From an uncultured Candidatus Nitrosopumilus sp. (GTDB lineage Archaea; Thermoproteota; Nitrososphaeria; Nitrososphaerales; Nitrosopumilaceae), in NCBI GenBank assembly GCA_905612485.1, contig CAJQSE010000019.1, forward strand, positions 1-64,000: a stretch of DNA of 64,000 nt, written 5' to 3'. Positions 10,797 to 19,044 of this stretch are shown here, piece by piece. Under the pieces are notes generated by a model. The model worked only from the letters and a program-made list of their open reading frames with translations, did no database searches and was not told the origin of the DNA. The position numbers were made by a program, and so were the translations under genes. Within the stretch, counting starts at the first letter, position 1. Each line of letters opens with the position of its first letter.

Positions 10797-10970
10797 ATGG
10801 TAGGACCACAAGATGGAGGTTTTGGATTTGATCAATCTAAAAAATACACCGAAGTAAAAAATATTGAAGAAGTATGCGTTCAATGTCAAGCAGGTCAACA
10901 TAAAAAATGTCTAAAAAAATCAAAAGAGCAAGAAGTATGTGAATGCGAACATTGTATGATTTATGGTTAG
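10797..10970 (+). CDS. 57-aa cysteine-rich putative Zn-binding microprotein (MVGPQDGGFGFDQSKKYTEVKNIEEVCVQCQAGQHKKCLKKSKEQEVCECEHCMIYG)
   Basis: Read manually; CVQC...C...CECEHC; absent from ORF track. Confidence 0.6.
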   Translation: MVGPQDGGFGFDQSKKYTEVKNIEEVCVQCQAGQHKKCLKKSKEQEVCECEHCMIYG

Positions 10971-10982
10971 AGATAAAAAAAA

Positions 10983-11351
10983 TTATATTAAATGAGGGGC
11001 AAAGTTCTCATCAATCCAGACACCAACTACATCAGCATCCAAATTCCAAGAATTTACAATATCTACACTTTTTTTGATATGAATAAAATGCTCATTCTCA
11101 GAAACATGATTTCCAGCACATCCAAAGTGTCCAGAAATAACAATATGAGATGATTTATGATTAGAGATAGAAATTATTACACTTTTTTTAATAGATTCAA
11201 TATTACCATCAAAAATTACTTTATCAATACCAGGTGCAGTAATAGTATCAACAAAATCTACAGAGTATTTTTCTTTAATCCAATTAATCATAGGAAGTTG
11301 AACTCTACCATCTATACAAGATAAAGAAGTTGCAAAGGATTTTTCACTCAT
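10983..11351 (-). CDS. Compact beta-carbonic-anhydrase-like protein
   Basis: 122 aa; C-x-D-x-R (SCIDGR) and H-x2-C (GHFGCAGN), the beta-CA zinc-ligand pattern. Confidence 0.65.
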   Translation of the reverse strand: MSEKSFATSLSCIDGRVQLPMINWIKEKYSVDFVDTITAPGIDKVIFDGNIESIKKSVIISISNHKSSHIVISGHFGCAGNHVSENEHFIHIKKSVDIVNSWNLDADVVGVWIDENFAPHLI

Positions 11352-11471
11352 TATAAATTCAATTTTTACTACAATAACTGTAAATATTAAATTTTAGAAA
11401 TGGATTCATGGAATCAAGTTAAAAAGTAAAATACAAAAATGCATTAAATAGGAGTAAAAAATAGTCCAATT

Positions 11472-11783
11472 ATGTTATTTGGAGTTTTTGCAACACATAG
11501 TCCAGAATCATGTCCAATGAATAATGAATTAAGTAAAGAGACATTTCTCAAACTCAAAATCCAATTAGAGGTAGAGATGAAAAAATACAACATAAACAAA
11601 ATTGTTGAATTTTACATGTCAGTTTTAGAACATCAGTGGATTATTATCATTGATGCGATACATGCACACGACATAGAAAAACTCTGTATAGATACAGGAA
11701 TAGCATCAACAAGTATAGTCAAAATAGTTCCATTAAATCGGTATGAAGATATCACAAAAAAAATACAATTAAAAAAAAAATAA
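11472..11783 (+). CDS. Hypothetical protein
   Basis: 103 aa ORF. Confidence 0.6.
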   Translation: MLFGVFATHSPESCPMNNELSKETFLKLKIQLEVEMKKYNINKIVEFYMSVLEHQWIIIIDAIHAHDIEKLCIDTGIASTSIVKIVPLNRYEDITKKIQLKKK

Positions 11784-11930
11784 ATTAATTTTCTAGATCA
11801 TATCTAAAAAGGATCTCATCAGATTTACCTAATAATTCTAAAATACCTCTAATGTCACTAATTTCTAATTACCCTCTCAAATTTATTTATGATCTTTGAG
11901 AATTTATCGGATTTTTGATCATGCTAATAA

Positions 11931-12488
11931 TTATAATTGTGAATATCTAAAACAATCAATTGTGTGATCATTCACCATACCCACTGCTTGCATTAATGCA
12001 TAACAGATAGTGGGTCCAACAAAATTAAATCTACGTTTTTTAAGATCCTGACTTAATTTTTCTGAAATTTTAGTATATGTAGGTAAATCAGAATGTTTTT
12101 TAAATTTATTTTTAATTGACTTGTGATTCACAAAACTCCACAAATATTCATCAAAAGATCCAAACTCTTTCTGAATTTTAATAAATTGTTTTGCATTATT
12201 GATTGCAGAATTAATTTTAAGTTTATTTCTAATAATATTTTTATTTTGTAGTAATTTTTTAACATGATTTTGAGTGTATTTTGAAACTACAACTACATCA
12301 AAATTAGAAAATGCAAAACGATATCCATCTCGACGATTAAGAATGATACACCAAGATAATCCAGCTTGGGCACCTTCCAAGATTAAAAATTCAAATAATT
12401 TTTGATCATTATGTTGTGGCACACCCCATTCATTATCATGATAAGTGATATTAGGTTCATTTTTTGCCCAATTACATCTTTTTTTCAT
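11931..12488 (-). CDS. tag: DNA-3-methyladenine glycosylase I
   Basis: RCNWAKNEPNITYHDNEWGVPQHNDQKLFEFLILEGAQAGLSW...VGPTICYALMQAVGMVNDHTIDCFR. Confidence 0.95.
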   Translation of the reverse strand: MKKRCNWAKNEPNITYHDNEWGVPQHNDQKLFEFLILEGAQAGLSWCIILNRRDGYRFAFSNFDVVVVSKYTQNHVKKLLQNKNIIRNKLKINSAINNAKQFIKIQKEFGSFDEYLWSFVNHKSIKNKFKKHSDLPTYTKISEKLSQDLKKRRFNFVGPTICYALMQAVGMVNDHTIDCFRYSQL

Positions 12489-12540
12489 AATTAGAGTATT
12501 AATTAAGACAAAATATTAGTTCTCAATCATCGAATAAATT

Positions 12541-12966
12541 ATGAAATTAAATAAGCAGTTATTACAAATTAACAGAAATTTTATAATTTGTTTTATTGCA
12601 TCAGCATCATTATCTGCAGTAGCGGCTCAATTATTAGCAGATTATGAAAATTACCAGACTACAACCATAACAATCATTATTGGATATGTAATTTATTTTG
12701 GATTATTTTCAAGTTTGTTTTACATAGACAATAGAAAAAGGTACAAAACTATGGAATCAGGATTAATTAAGAAAGAATTACTAAAATTAATATCATCATT
12801 TGGAATTGGAGAGATAATATATCTAGGAATTAGATGGCCAAGTTTGTATTATTTGTTAGAAATAGGTATTGAACCATATTTAGCATCAATAATTTCAGAA
12901 ATTATTGCAACAACATGTTACATGATATCAATAACAATATTTCTCAGAAAAACAAAAACATTCTAA
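12541..12966 (+). CDS. Multi-TM membrane protein, unknown function
   Basis: 141 aa, four hydrophobic segments. Confidence 0.65.
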   Translation: MKLNKQLLQINRNFIICFIASASLSAVAAQLLADYENYQTTTITIIIGYVIYFGLFSSLFYIDNRKRYKTMESGLIKKELLKLISSFGIGEIIYLGIRWPSLYYLLEIGIEPYLASIISEIIATTCYMISITIFLRKTKTF

Positions 12967-13368
12967 TTATTTAGCAAGTTGAGTAACTAAATCAGTTGAA
13001 GTAATTAGTCCAATTACATTTCCATTATCAGTTACTGCAAGTTTTCTAATTTTTTTATTAGTCATTCTTTCGGCTGCAGCAGAAATTGATTCATCAAAAT
13101 TAATTGTAATTAACGGTGAGGACATTATTTGCTCCACTAAAGTATCAGACGATAAATTATGAGCCACAATTTTTGTTGCATAATCTCTATCAGTAATAAT
13201 ACCACAAAGATCACTATTTTTCTTTACAAGAACAGCACCGATTCCACTTTGCTCCATCATTTTTGCCACTTGAAATACAGTGGTGTCATTATTTACAGAA
13301 ATAATTACTCTAGTCATAACATCTTTGACTAAAATTAAATTAGAATCAAAATCCTGACGGCTCATCAC
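12967..13368 (-). CDS. CBS domain-containing protein
   Basis: Tandem CBS pattern: VKDVMTRVIISVNNDTTVFQVAKMMEQSGIGAVLV...GIITDRDYATK...LITSTDLV. Confidence 0.92.
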   Translation of the reverse strand: MMSRQDFDSNLILVKDVMTRVIISVNNDTTVFQVAKMMEQSGIGAVLVKKNSDLCGIITDRDYATKIVAHNLSSDTLVEQIMSSPLITINFDESISAAAERMTNKKIRKLAVTDNGNVIGLITSTDLVTQLAK

Positions 13369-13437
13369 TATATTGAAAGAAGATATTATTTAAGAATAAA
13401 CAAAATTTCACGGAATTGTCATAATAAGAGGATAAAC

Positions 13438-13511
13438 GGGCACGATCGGATTTGAACCGACGACCTAGCACTCCGCAAGCGCTTGCTCTATCCAAGCTGA
13501 GCCACGTGTCC
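13438..13511 (-). tRNA. tRNA-Arg (anticodon GCG)
   Basis: Revcomp GGACACGTGGCTCAGCTTGGATAGAGCAAGCGCTTGCGGAGTGCTAGGTCGTCGGTTCAAATCCGATCGTGCCC; cloverleaf folds, loop TTGCGGA; one A-C mismatch at acceptor position 3-70. Confidence 0.92.
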
Positions 13512-13553
13512 AAGAACATTTTGAAAGTGACACTTAATTTGGATTACTATTAC

Positions 13554-14375
13554 TCAAAGAGGTTTTGCAAAAATATATTGTGTTTCATCAGATTCATGAA
13601 ATGACCAAGCAGTGGGCAATGAAATATTTTGAATTAACTGTAGATCATTATTTTCAATAAAACTACCCCATCCAGCATTATTTTTTGGATCTACAGGATA
13701 TTTTTTTGATAAAGTTCCAGCAAAAGCCCAACCAGCATTATTCCACAAATTAGAATTAGATTTAATTTTGTTCAACACACCTGTTGCTAATTCCAATCCA
13801 CCCATTTGAGCAATACCGCCTATGAAAAATAAGGGTCTAGACAGATTCAATGAAGAATAATCAAATTGCACTGCATCAAAACAATTTGGATTAAAATTAA
13901 TATTAATTGTTAATGATTTTTGAAGATCAACTAACATACTATCAAGTTCAATACTATACGATTCCATGCCAAGTATCTTAGCACAATATGCAATACGTCC
14001 ATCACCAGAACCAATATCAATTATTTCAGAATATCCATTTTTTTTTGCAAATAATGACATGACATATCCAGACATAATCCATGTTGGAGAAAAAGGAGCA
14101 TGACTTGAATCATGTTGTATACTGTTTAACCAATATTTGTTAATGTCACCTTCATAAACAACACAAGAAATATTATCAATTATTTTTTCAAAGGAATTAT
14201 AATAAATTGGATTTTTAGTTGCGTATTCATGAAGTAAATTTAATTCAGATTGATCAATTGGAAACGATTCAGAGTTAGAAGTAGGAATTAATTCTTGAAT
14301 CTGACTAGTTCCAATATAATTAGATACAAATTCTTTTTTTAGATTTACCAGATTTTCAGCAAGTTTTTCAATCAT
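13554..14375 (-). CDS. SAM-dependent methyltransferase-like protein
   Basis: EIIDIGSGDGRIAYCAKILGMESYSIELD motif I-like; likely start MIEKLAENL at 14375. Confidence 0.6.
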   Translation of the reverse strand: MIEKLAENLVNLKKEFVSNYIGTSQIQELIPTSNSESFPIDQSELNLLHEYATKNPIYYNSFEKIIDNISCVVYEGDINKYWLNSIQHDSSHAPFSPTWIMSGYVMSLFAKKNGYSEIIDIGSGDGRIAYCAKILGMESYSIELDSMLVDLQKSLTININFNPNCFDAVQFDYSSLNLSRPLFFIGGIAQMGGLELATGVLNKIKSNSNLWNNAGWAFAGTLSKKYPVDPKNNAGWGSFIENNDLQLIQNISLPTAWSFHESDETQYIFAKPL

Positions 14376-14808
14376 TAGACAAACCTGCATCATATTGCTG
14401 TACAAATTCTTTAGTACTCATTATTTCTCGTAATTTCTCATACAATATAGCCTCATTTTCAATAGTTTCTTTGGATTTTTGCTCAGAATTAAGAGATTGT
14501 AAATTACCAGTAATATTAGATATTGAGTGAGCAATACTTTGTATGATTTTTGGATGAATATCAGAATTAAATTTGTCAGAGATAAATTTTTTAGTATTTA
14601 GAATTTTTTCATGTAAAGCAATATTATTAGTTTGATCAAGTTGCTGTTTCATCACTATAATCATTGAAGAAATATTTGTAATTTGATAATAAACTTCAAC
14701 AATTTGATTTACATTTAATTCATCATCAAAATTCATGGCGTTAACAAGATTTTCTAATTTATCAGATTCAGAAATGAATAATTCAAGTAAATCATTTGGC
14801 AAAGACAT
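14368..14808 (-). CDS. Hypothetical helical protein, overlapping the methyltransferase start
   Basis: 146 aa ORF; short overlap with the next gene suggests translational coupling. Confidence 0.65.
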   Translation of the reverse strand: MSLPNDLLELFISESDKLENLVNAMNFDDELNVNQIVEVYYQITNISSMIIVMKQQLDQTNNIALHEKILNTKKFISDKFNSDIHPKIIQSIAHSISNITGNLQSLNSEQKSKETIENEAILYEKLREIMSTKEFVQQYDAGLSND

Positions 14809-14856
14809 AATGAAAAAAATTATCTTAAATTTTTAAAAATGTTGGTATTTGAAAAA

Positions 14857-15573
14857 TTATTCTTCTTTTTCGGCTTTGTTAGTATAGATGTATGTCATTA
14901 AAGCACCACCAATAATACCACCAATAATTGGACCGACCCAGTATATCCATTGAACTTCCCATAAACCAGCATCACCTGAAATTAATGCAGGAGAGAATGA
15001 TCTTGCAGGATTCATAGATGCACCAGTTAAAGGTACGCCAACTAAGTGTAACAAGAAAACCATACCACCAATTGCTGCACCATAAACACTCTTTGGTGCT
15101 TTTTTGTGTACAGCAGTCATAAAGATTACAACTACTAAGAAGAATGTGAAAATTATTTCTAAAACTACAGCAGATATTACACTACCATTGATTATATCAC
15201 TTGGTCCACCATGAGCACCCCAGAGTACTTGTTTTCCAATTTCTGGGAATATGACAGCTAATGTTGCAGTTGCAATAACTGCACCAATTATTTGAAATAG
15301 AATATATCCAATGCCATCTTTGACACCAATTTTTTTGGTAATCATCATAGGAATTGTTACTGCAGGATTAATGTGAGCCCCTGAAACGTGACCAAATGCA
15401 TATACCATTAATGCAATTGCACCACCGTGACCCAAAGATATCATAATAATTGCTTCTGTAGATAATGATCCATCACCGAAAACAACAACTGCTAGAATTA
15501 CAGATAATGGACCAAAGAATACCAATCCAAATGTTGCAATTGCTTCAGCAAGCCATGCTCGGGTATTAACCAT
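14857..15573 (-). CDS. Aquaporin / MIP family channel
   Basis: SGAHINPAVTIP and GASMNPARSFSPAL (two NPA boxes); likely start MVNTRAWLAEA. Confidence 0.95.
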   Translation of the reverse strand: MVNTRAWLAEAIATFGLVFFGPLSVILAVVVFGDGSLSTEAIIMISLGHGGAIALMVYAFGHVSGAHINPAVTIPMMITKKIGVKDGIGYILFQIIGAVIATATLAVIFPEIGKQVLWGAHGGPSDIINGSVISAVVLEIIFTFFLVVVIFMTAVHKKAPKSVYGAAIGGMVFLLHLVGVPLTGASMNPARSFSPALISGDAGLWEVQWIYWVGPIIGGIIGGALMTYIYTNKAEKEE

Positions 15574-15693
15574 AAAGCAACCCCTCAGAGATTTCAATAT
15601 AAAACATGGTATTTGGATTGGATCATAGAGAGGATACGGGTACATGGTGAAAGAAAGGATTCTTTTAATATAGAAATAAAAATTTGGAAATAT

Positions 15694-16152
15694 ATGATTG
15701 AAGAAGGAGAATCTGTTCCAAAATTTACAATTAATGATGCAAATGGAAATAAAGTAAAATCAACAGATTACAAAGGAAAGAAGCATGTGATTTACTTTTA
15801 TCCAAAAGATTTTACACCAGGGTGTTCAACACAAGCAGATGAATTTTCAACAGAATATAAAAAATTCCAAGATAATGGAATCGAGATTATTGGAATTAGT
15901 CCAGATGATATAACCTCACATAAAAAATTCTGTACTAAAATGGGAATCAAATATCCCCTATTATCAGATACAGAAAAAGAGGTGTCAAATGCATTTGGTG
16001 TTTGGGGAATGAAAAAATTCATGGGACGAGAATACATGGGAGTGACTAGAAGTTCATTTTTAGTAAATGAAGAAGGTAAAATTTTTAAAATATATTCCAA
16101 GGTAAAACCTAAAGGACATGCAAAACAAGTACTAGAAGATTTTACAAAATAA
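15694..16152 (+). CDS. Peroxiredoxin (Bcp/AhpC-TSA type)
   Basis: FYPKDFTPGCSTQADEF, GISPDDITSHKKFC; likely start MIEEGESVPKF. Confidence 0.93.
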   Translation: MIEEGESVPKFTINDANGNKVKSTDYKGKKHVIYFYPKDFTPGCSTQADEFSTEYKKFQDNGIEIIGISPDDITSHKKFCTKMGIKYPLLSDTEKEVSNAFGVWGMKKFMGREYMGVTRSSFLVNEEGKIFKIYSKVKPKGHAKQVLEDFTK

Positions 16153-16161
16153 AAGAAAAGA

Positions 16162-17094
16162 TTAGAAGCCTTTTGGTAATGTACCTTTAGAAGATTTAGC
16201 TGGCTCTGGTTCTGCTTTTGCCTCAAATCCTTTTGGTAATGCACCACCTTTCGTGTTAGTAGATACTTTTGCTTGAGCTTCTGCTGCTGCTTCTTCTACT
16301 GCAGTTTTTGCATCATCAATTTTTTGCTGTTCCAATCTTTTCAAATAATCAGATTCATAATCAGACAATTTGTCTTGTTTAGATTTACCATCATTGTTTG
16401 GAGCAGTTTGTGGTGGAGGTGCTTGTTCAGAAACTTGTGGTTTTGGAGCTTCTTGAGCAGTTGCTTTTAGAGCAACACCTTGTACGGTCATAGCTACACC
16501 ACTGAAACTTCCAAATCTTTTTTGAGGTGGATGATATGCAAGTCTAGGTCTTGTTGCAAAGTATTGGTCAGATGGTTGTGTATAACCAGTTACTGTTGCT
16601 TTTTGATCATTCCAGTTTTTGGTTGGAATTTTACCTACAGGTGCTGTGCCTCTAACAAAGTATCTGTTAGGTGCTGGTGTGTATCCAGTAACTTTTGCTC
16701 TGTACTGATGGAAATCAGTCATTGCTGCATTCATGTATGCATTTTCTAATGCATCTTGCAAAGTTGTTGGAGCTGTTGATTTTGTTTCAGCTGGTTTTGG
16801 AGCTTCTTGGGGTTTTGGTGTAGAACCTTTTGGAAGTGTAGGTTTCGGTTTTGCTGTTTCAGCTGGTTTTACCTCTGCAGGTTTAGTTTCTGCTGGTTTT
16901 GCTGTCTCAGCTGGTTTTGAGGCTTTATTAGATTTTGAGACAGAAGGAGGATCAAATTGTTTAGTTAATTTTGTTAGTTTTACCTCTAATTCGGCAATCT
17001 TCTTTTCAAGAGCTTTTTTTGTATCTTTTTTTGTATCTTTTTTTGTAACTTTTTTGGTAACTTTTTTTGTATTAGTTTTTCGCTTTGCTGCCAT
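16162..17094 (-). CDS. Low-complexity Pro/Ala/Lys-rich protein with VTGYT..YF repeats and LPKGF motifs (paralogue A)
   Basis: 310 aa; N-terminal KKVTKKDTKK tracts, PAETAKPAETKPAEVKPAET, internal repeat, C-terminal GTLPKGF. Confidence 0.8.
   Translation of the reverse strand: MAAKRKTNTKKVTKKVTKKDTKKDTKKALEKKIAELEVKLTKLTKQFDPPSVSKSNKASKPAETAKPAETKPAEVKPAETAKPKPTLPKGSTPKPQEAPKPAETKSTAPTTLQDALENAYMNAAMTDFHQYRAKVTGYTPAPNRYFVRGTAPVGKIPTKNWNDQKATVTGYTQPSDQYFATRPRLAYHPPQKRFGSFSGVAMTVQGVALKATAQEAPKPQVSEQAPPPQTAPNNDGKSKQDKLSDYESDYLKRLEQQKIDDAKTAVEEAAAEAQAKVSTNTKGGALPKGFEAKAEPEPAKSSKGTLPKGF
16528..16981 (-). repeat. 454-bp repeat, copy 1 (in paralogue A)
   Basis: Base-by-base reading gives identity to 18002-18455 with constant offset 1474. 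Confidence 0.9.
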
Positions 17095-17223
17095 TAAATA
17101 ACTAGTAATTTCATTGTTTATTTACATTTTGTTTAGAATTAGAAAAATAAGTGAATTAAATTAAAAAAAATACATTTTTCTAATTAAATTAATGAAAATT
17201 TTATGAATTGTTTTATATAATGA

Positions 17224-17415
17224 TTAATCAGGTTCCCAAAATTGCATCACAAACATGCAATTGTTACATCTCCATAATCTTACATGAATTCCATTTTCAG
17301 CATCTGCAACATATTTTCCATCTTCCAATTGAATTACTTGAGGAAGATAGCTTAATTCGTTGTTTTCAAGCCATTCATTTTCTTGGCAATTAGGACAATG
17401 AATTTTTGGACCCAT
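17224..17415 (-). CDS. Small zinc-ribbon-like protein
   Basis: CPNC...CNNC; likely start MGPKIHC. Confidence 0.65.
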   Translation of the reverse strand: MGPKIHCPNCQENEWLENNELSYLPQVIQLEDGKYVADAENGIHVRLWRCNNCMFVMQFWEPD

Positions 17416-17512
17416 ATACAGCATAGTTAAGATAAAAGAAGCATATTACTTTTTTAAAAAAATATGTAAAAACAAACATCGATAAAATAAATAATTGTAA
17501 TAGAGAAATAAA

Positions 17513-17728
17513 TTATAATTTTAATCGTTTAGAATCCAATTCATTTTTAAAAATAATAATTAATTCTTCAACAGTACAATTTCTTAAAGAATCAGGTAAA
17601 GAACTAGTATCAAATGATTGTAATTTGTGGATTTTTTTCCCAATTAACATTTTAACAAAACTTGGAATATTTGCATCAAATTTTTCATTAATGTAGTCAA
17701 GAATTTCATCAATATCATTTTGTTCCAT
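17513..17728 (-). CDS. Hypothetical protein
   Basis: 71 aa ORF. Confidence 0.55.
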   Translation of the reverse strand: MEQNDIDEILDYINEKFDANIPSFVKMLIGKKIHKLQSFDTSSLPDSLRNCTVEELIIIFKNELDSKRLKL

Positions 17729-17827
17729 AATAATCAGAGATTCAAATTACATAATAAAGTTAAGAAAATAAAAATATACAACTAAAGTTAAAGAAGAATA
17801 AAAATAGAAAATAATAGGTATTATGAA

Positions 17828-18517
17828 TTAGAAACCTTTTGGTAACGAACCTTTTCCTTTCATTTCTGAAGCATAGGATTCTTTTGCCAATTTTTCTGTT
17901 TCCTGTGGAGTTAATTTAGGAACTTCTTTTAGTTTTGTTTGTTCAGTAAGCCCATCAACAGTCATAGATATACCACTGAAACTTCCAAATCGTTTCTCTG
18001 CTGGATGATATGCAAGTCTAGGTCTTGTTGCAAAGTATTGGTCAGATGGTTGTGTATAACCAGTTACTGTTGCTTTTTGATCATTCCAGTTTTTGGTTGG
18101 AATTTTACCTACAGGTGCTGTGCCTCTAACAAAGTATCTGTTAGGTGCTGGTGTGTATCCAGTAACTTTTGCTCTGTACTGATGGAAATCAGTCATTGCT
18201 GCATTCATGTATGCATTTTCTAATGCATCTTGCAAAGTTGTTGGAGCTGTTGATTTTGTTTCAGCTGGTTTTGGAGCTTCTTGGGGTTTTGGTGTAGAAC
18301 CTTTTGGAAGTGTAGGTTTCGGTTTTGCTGTTTCAGCTGGTTTTACCTCTGCAGGTTTAGTTTCTGCTGGTTTTGCTGTCTCAGCTGGTTTTGAGGCTTT
18401 ATTAGATTTTGAGACAGAAGGAGGATCAAATTGTTTAGTTAATTTTGTTAGTTTTGCCTCTAATGCGGCAATCTTCTTTTCAAGATCTTTTTTTGTTTGC
18501 TTTTTAGCAGCTGCCAT
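17828..18517 (-). CDS. Low-complexity Pro/Ala/Lys-rich protein with VTGYT..YF repeats and LPKGF tail (paralogue B)
   Basis: 229 aa; near-identical core to 16162-17094, different C-terminal part, ends GKGSLPKGF. Confidence 0.8.
   Translation of the reverse strand: MAAAKKQTKKDLEKKIAALEAKLTKLTKQFDPPSVSKSNKASKPAETAKPAETKPAEVKPAETAKPKPTLPKGSTPKPQEAPKPAETKSTAPTTLQDALENAYMNAAMTDFHQYRAKVTGYTPAPNRYFVRGTAPVGKIPTKNWNDQKATVTGYTQPSDQYFATRPRLAYHPAEKRFGSFSGISMTVDGLTEQTKLKEVPKLTPQETEKLAKESYASEMKGKGSLPKGF
18002..18455 (-). repeat. 454-bp repeat, copy 2 (in paralogue B)
   Basis: Identical to 16528-16981 by reading. Confidence 0.9.
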
Positions 18518-18613
18518 TAATTTTCATGCCTAATTCGGGGTTTATGTACATTTGGTTTGAATTAGGTACGCAAACATGATCAATTTTATATGTTAAATTA
18601 AATGATCTCTAAT

Positions 18614-18988
18614 ATGGATGACTTTGAAAAAGAATATCCCGAATTTGATTGGAAAAATATACCAGCATACAAACATCCTGGAGGTAGAAATTGTCCGTGT
18701 CCTAAACATGAATACATCAGAGAACAGATTAATTTTACAAAACAAGTAAATGAAAAAGGAAAAGAACCATCCAAAGTCACACTAAAGTTTTGTCCAGATC
18801 ATTACAGAGTATATTTGGATGAAGTAATTCCAGCAATGCCATTGAAATACAGAATTTTAACTAAAATTGCTTTGAAGTTAGGTGCAATTCAAATTGAGCA
18901 ATTAAAATACATGGAATCAGAATTATGTTTCTACTGTAAATTTGGTTCAGGGGGGCATGACAAAAAAACAGAATTGCCACCAATGTAG
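18614..18988 (+). CDS. Hypothetical protein
   Basis: About 124 aa from MDDFEKEYPEFDW; CPCPKH and CFYC motifs. Confidence 0.65.
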   Translation: MDDFEKEYPEFDWKNIPAYKHPGGRNCPCPKHEYIREQINFTKQVNEKGKEPSKVTLKFCPDHYRVYLDEVIPAMPLKYRILTKIALKLGAIQIEQLKYMESELCFYCKFGSGGHDKKTELPPM

Positions 18989-19044
18989 ATAGTAACAAAG
19001 TTATAAAAAAATCCAGTTAAGCTTATACCTGATTTAAGAAGAGC

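Noticed and set aside
16733-17101. Antisense ORFs (MYAFSNASCKVVGAVDFVSAGFGAS...) over both Pro/Ala/Lys paralogues
   Set aside because: Mirror of the low-complexity coding strand (A/K/P codons read antisense); the same frame recurs in both copies only because the DNA is identical.
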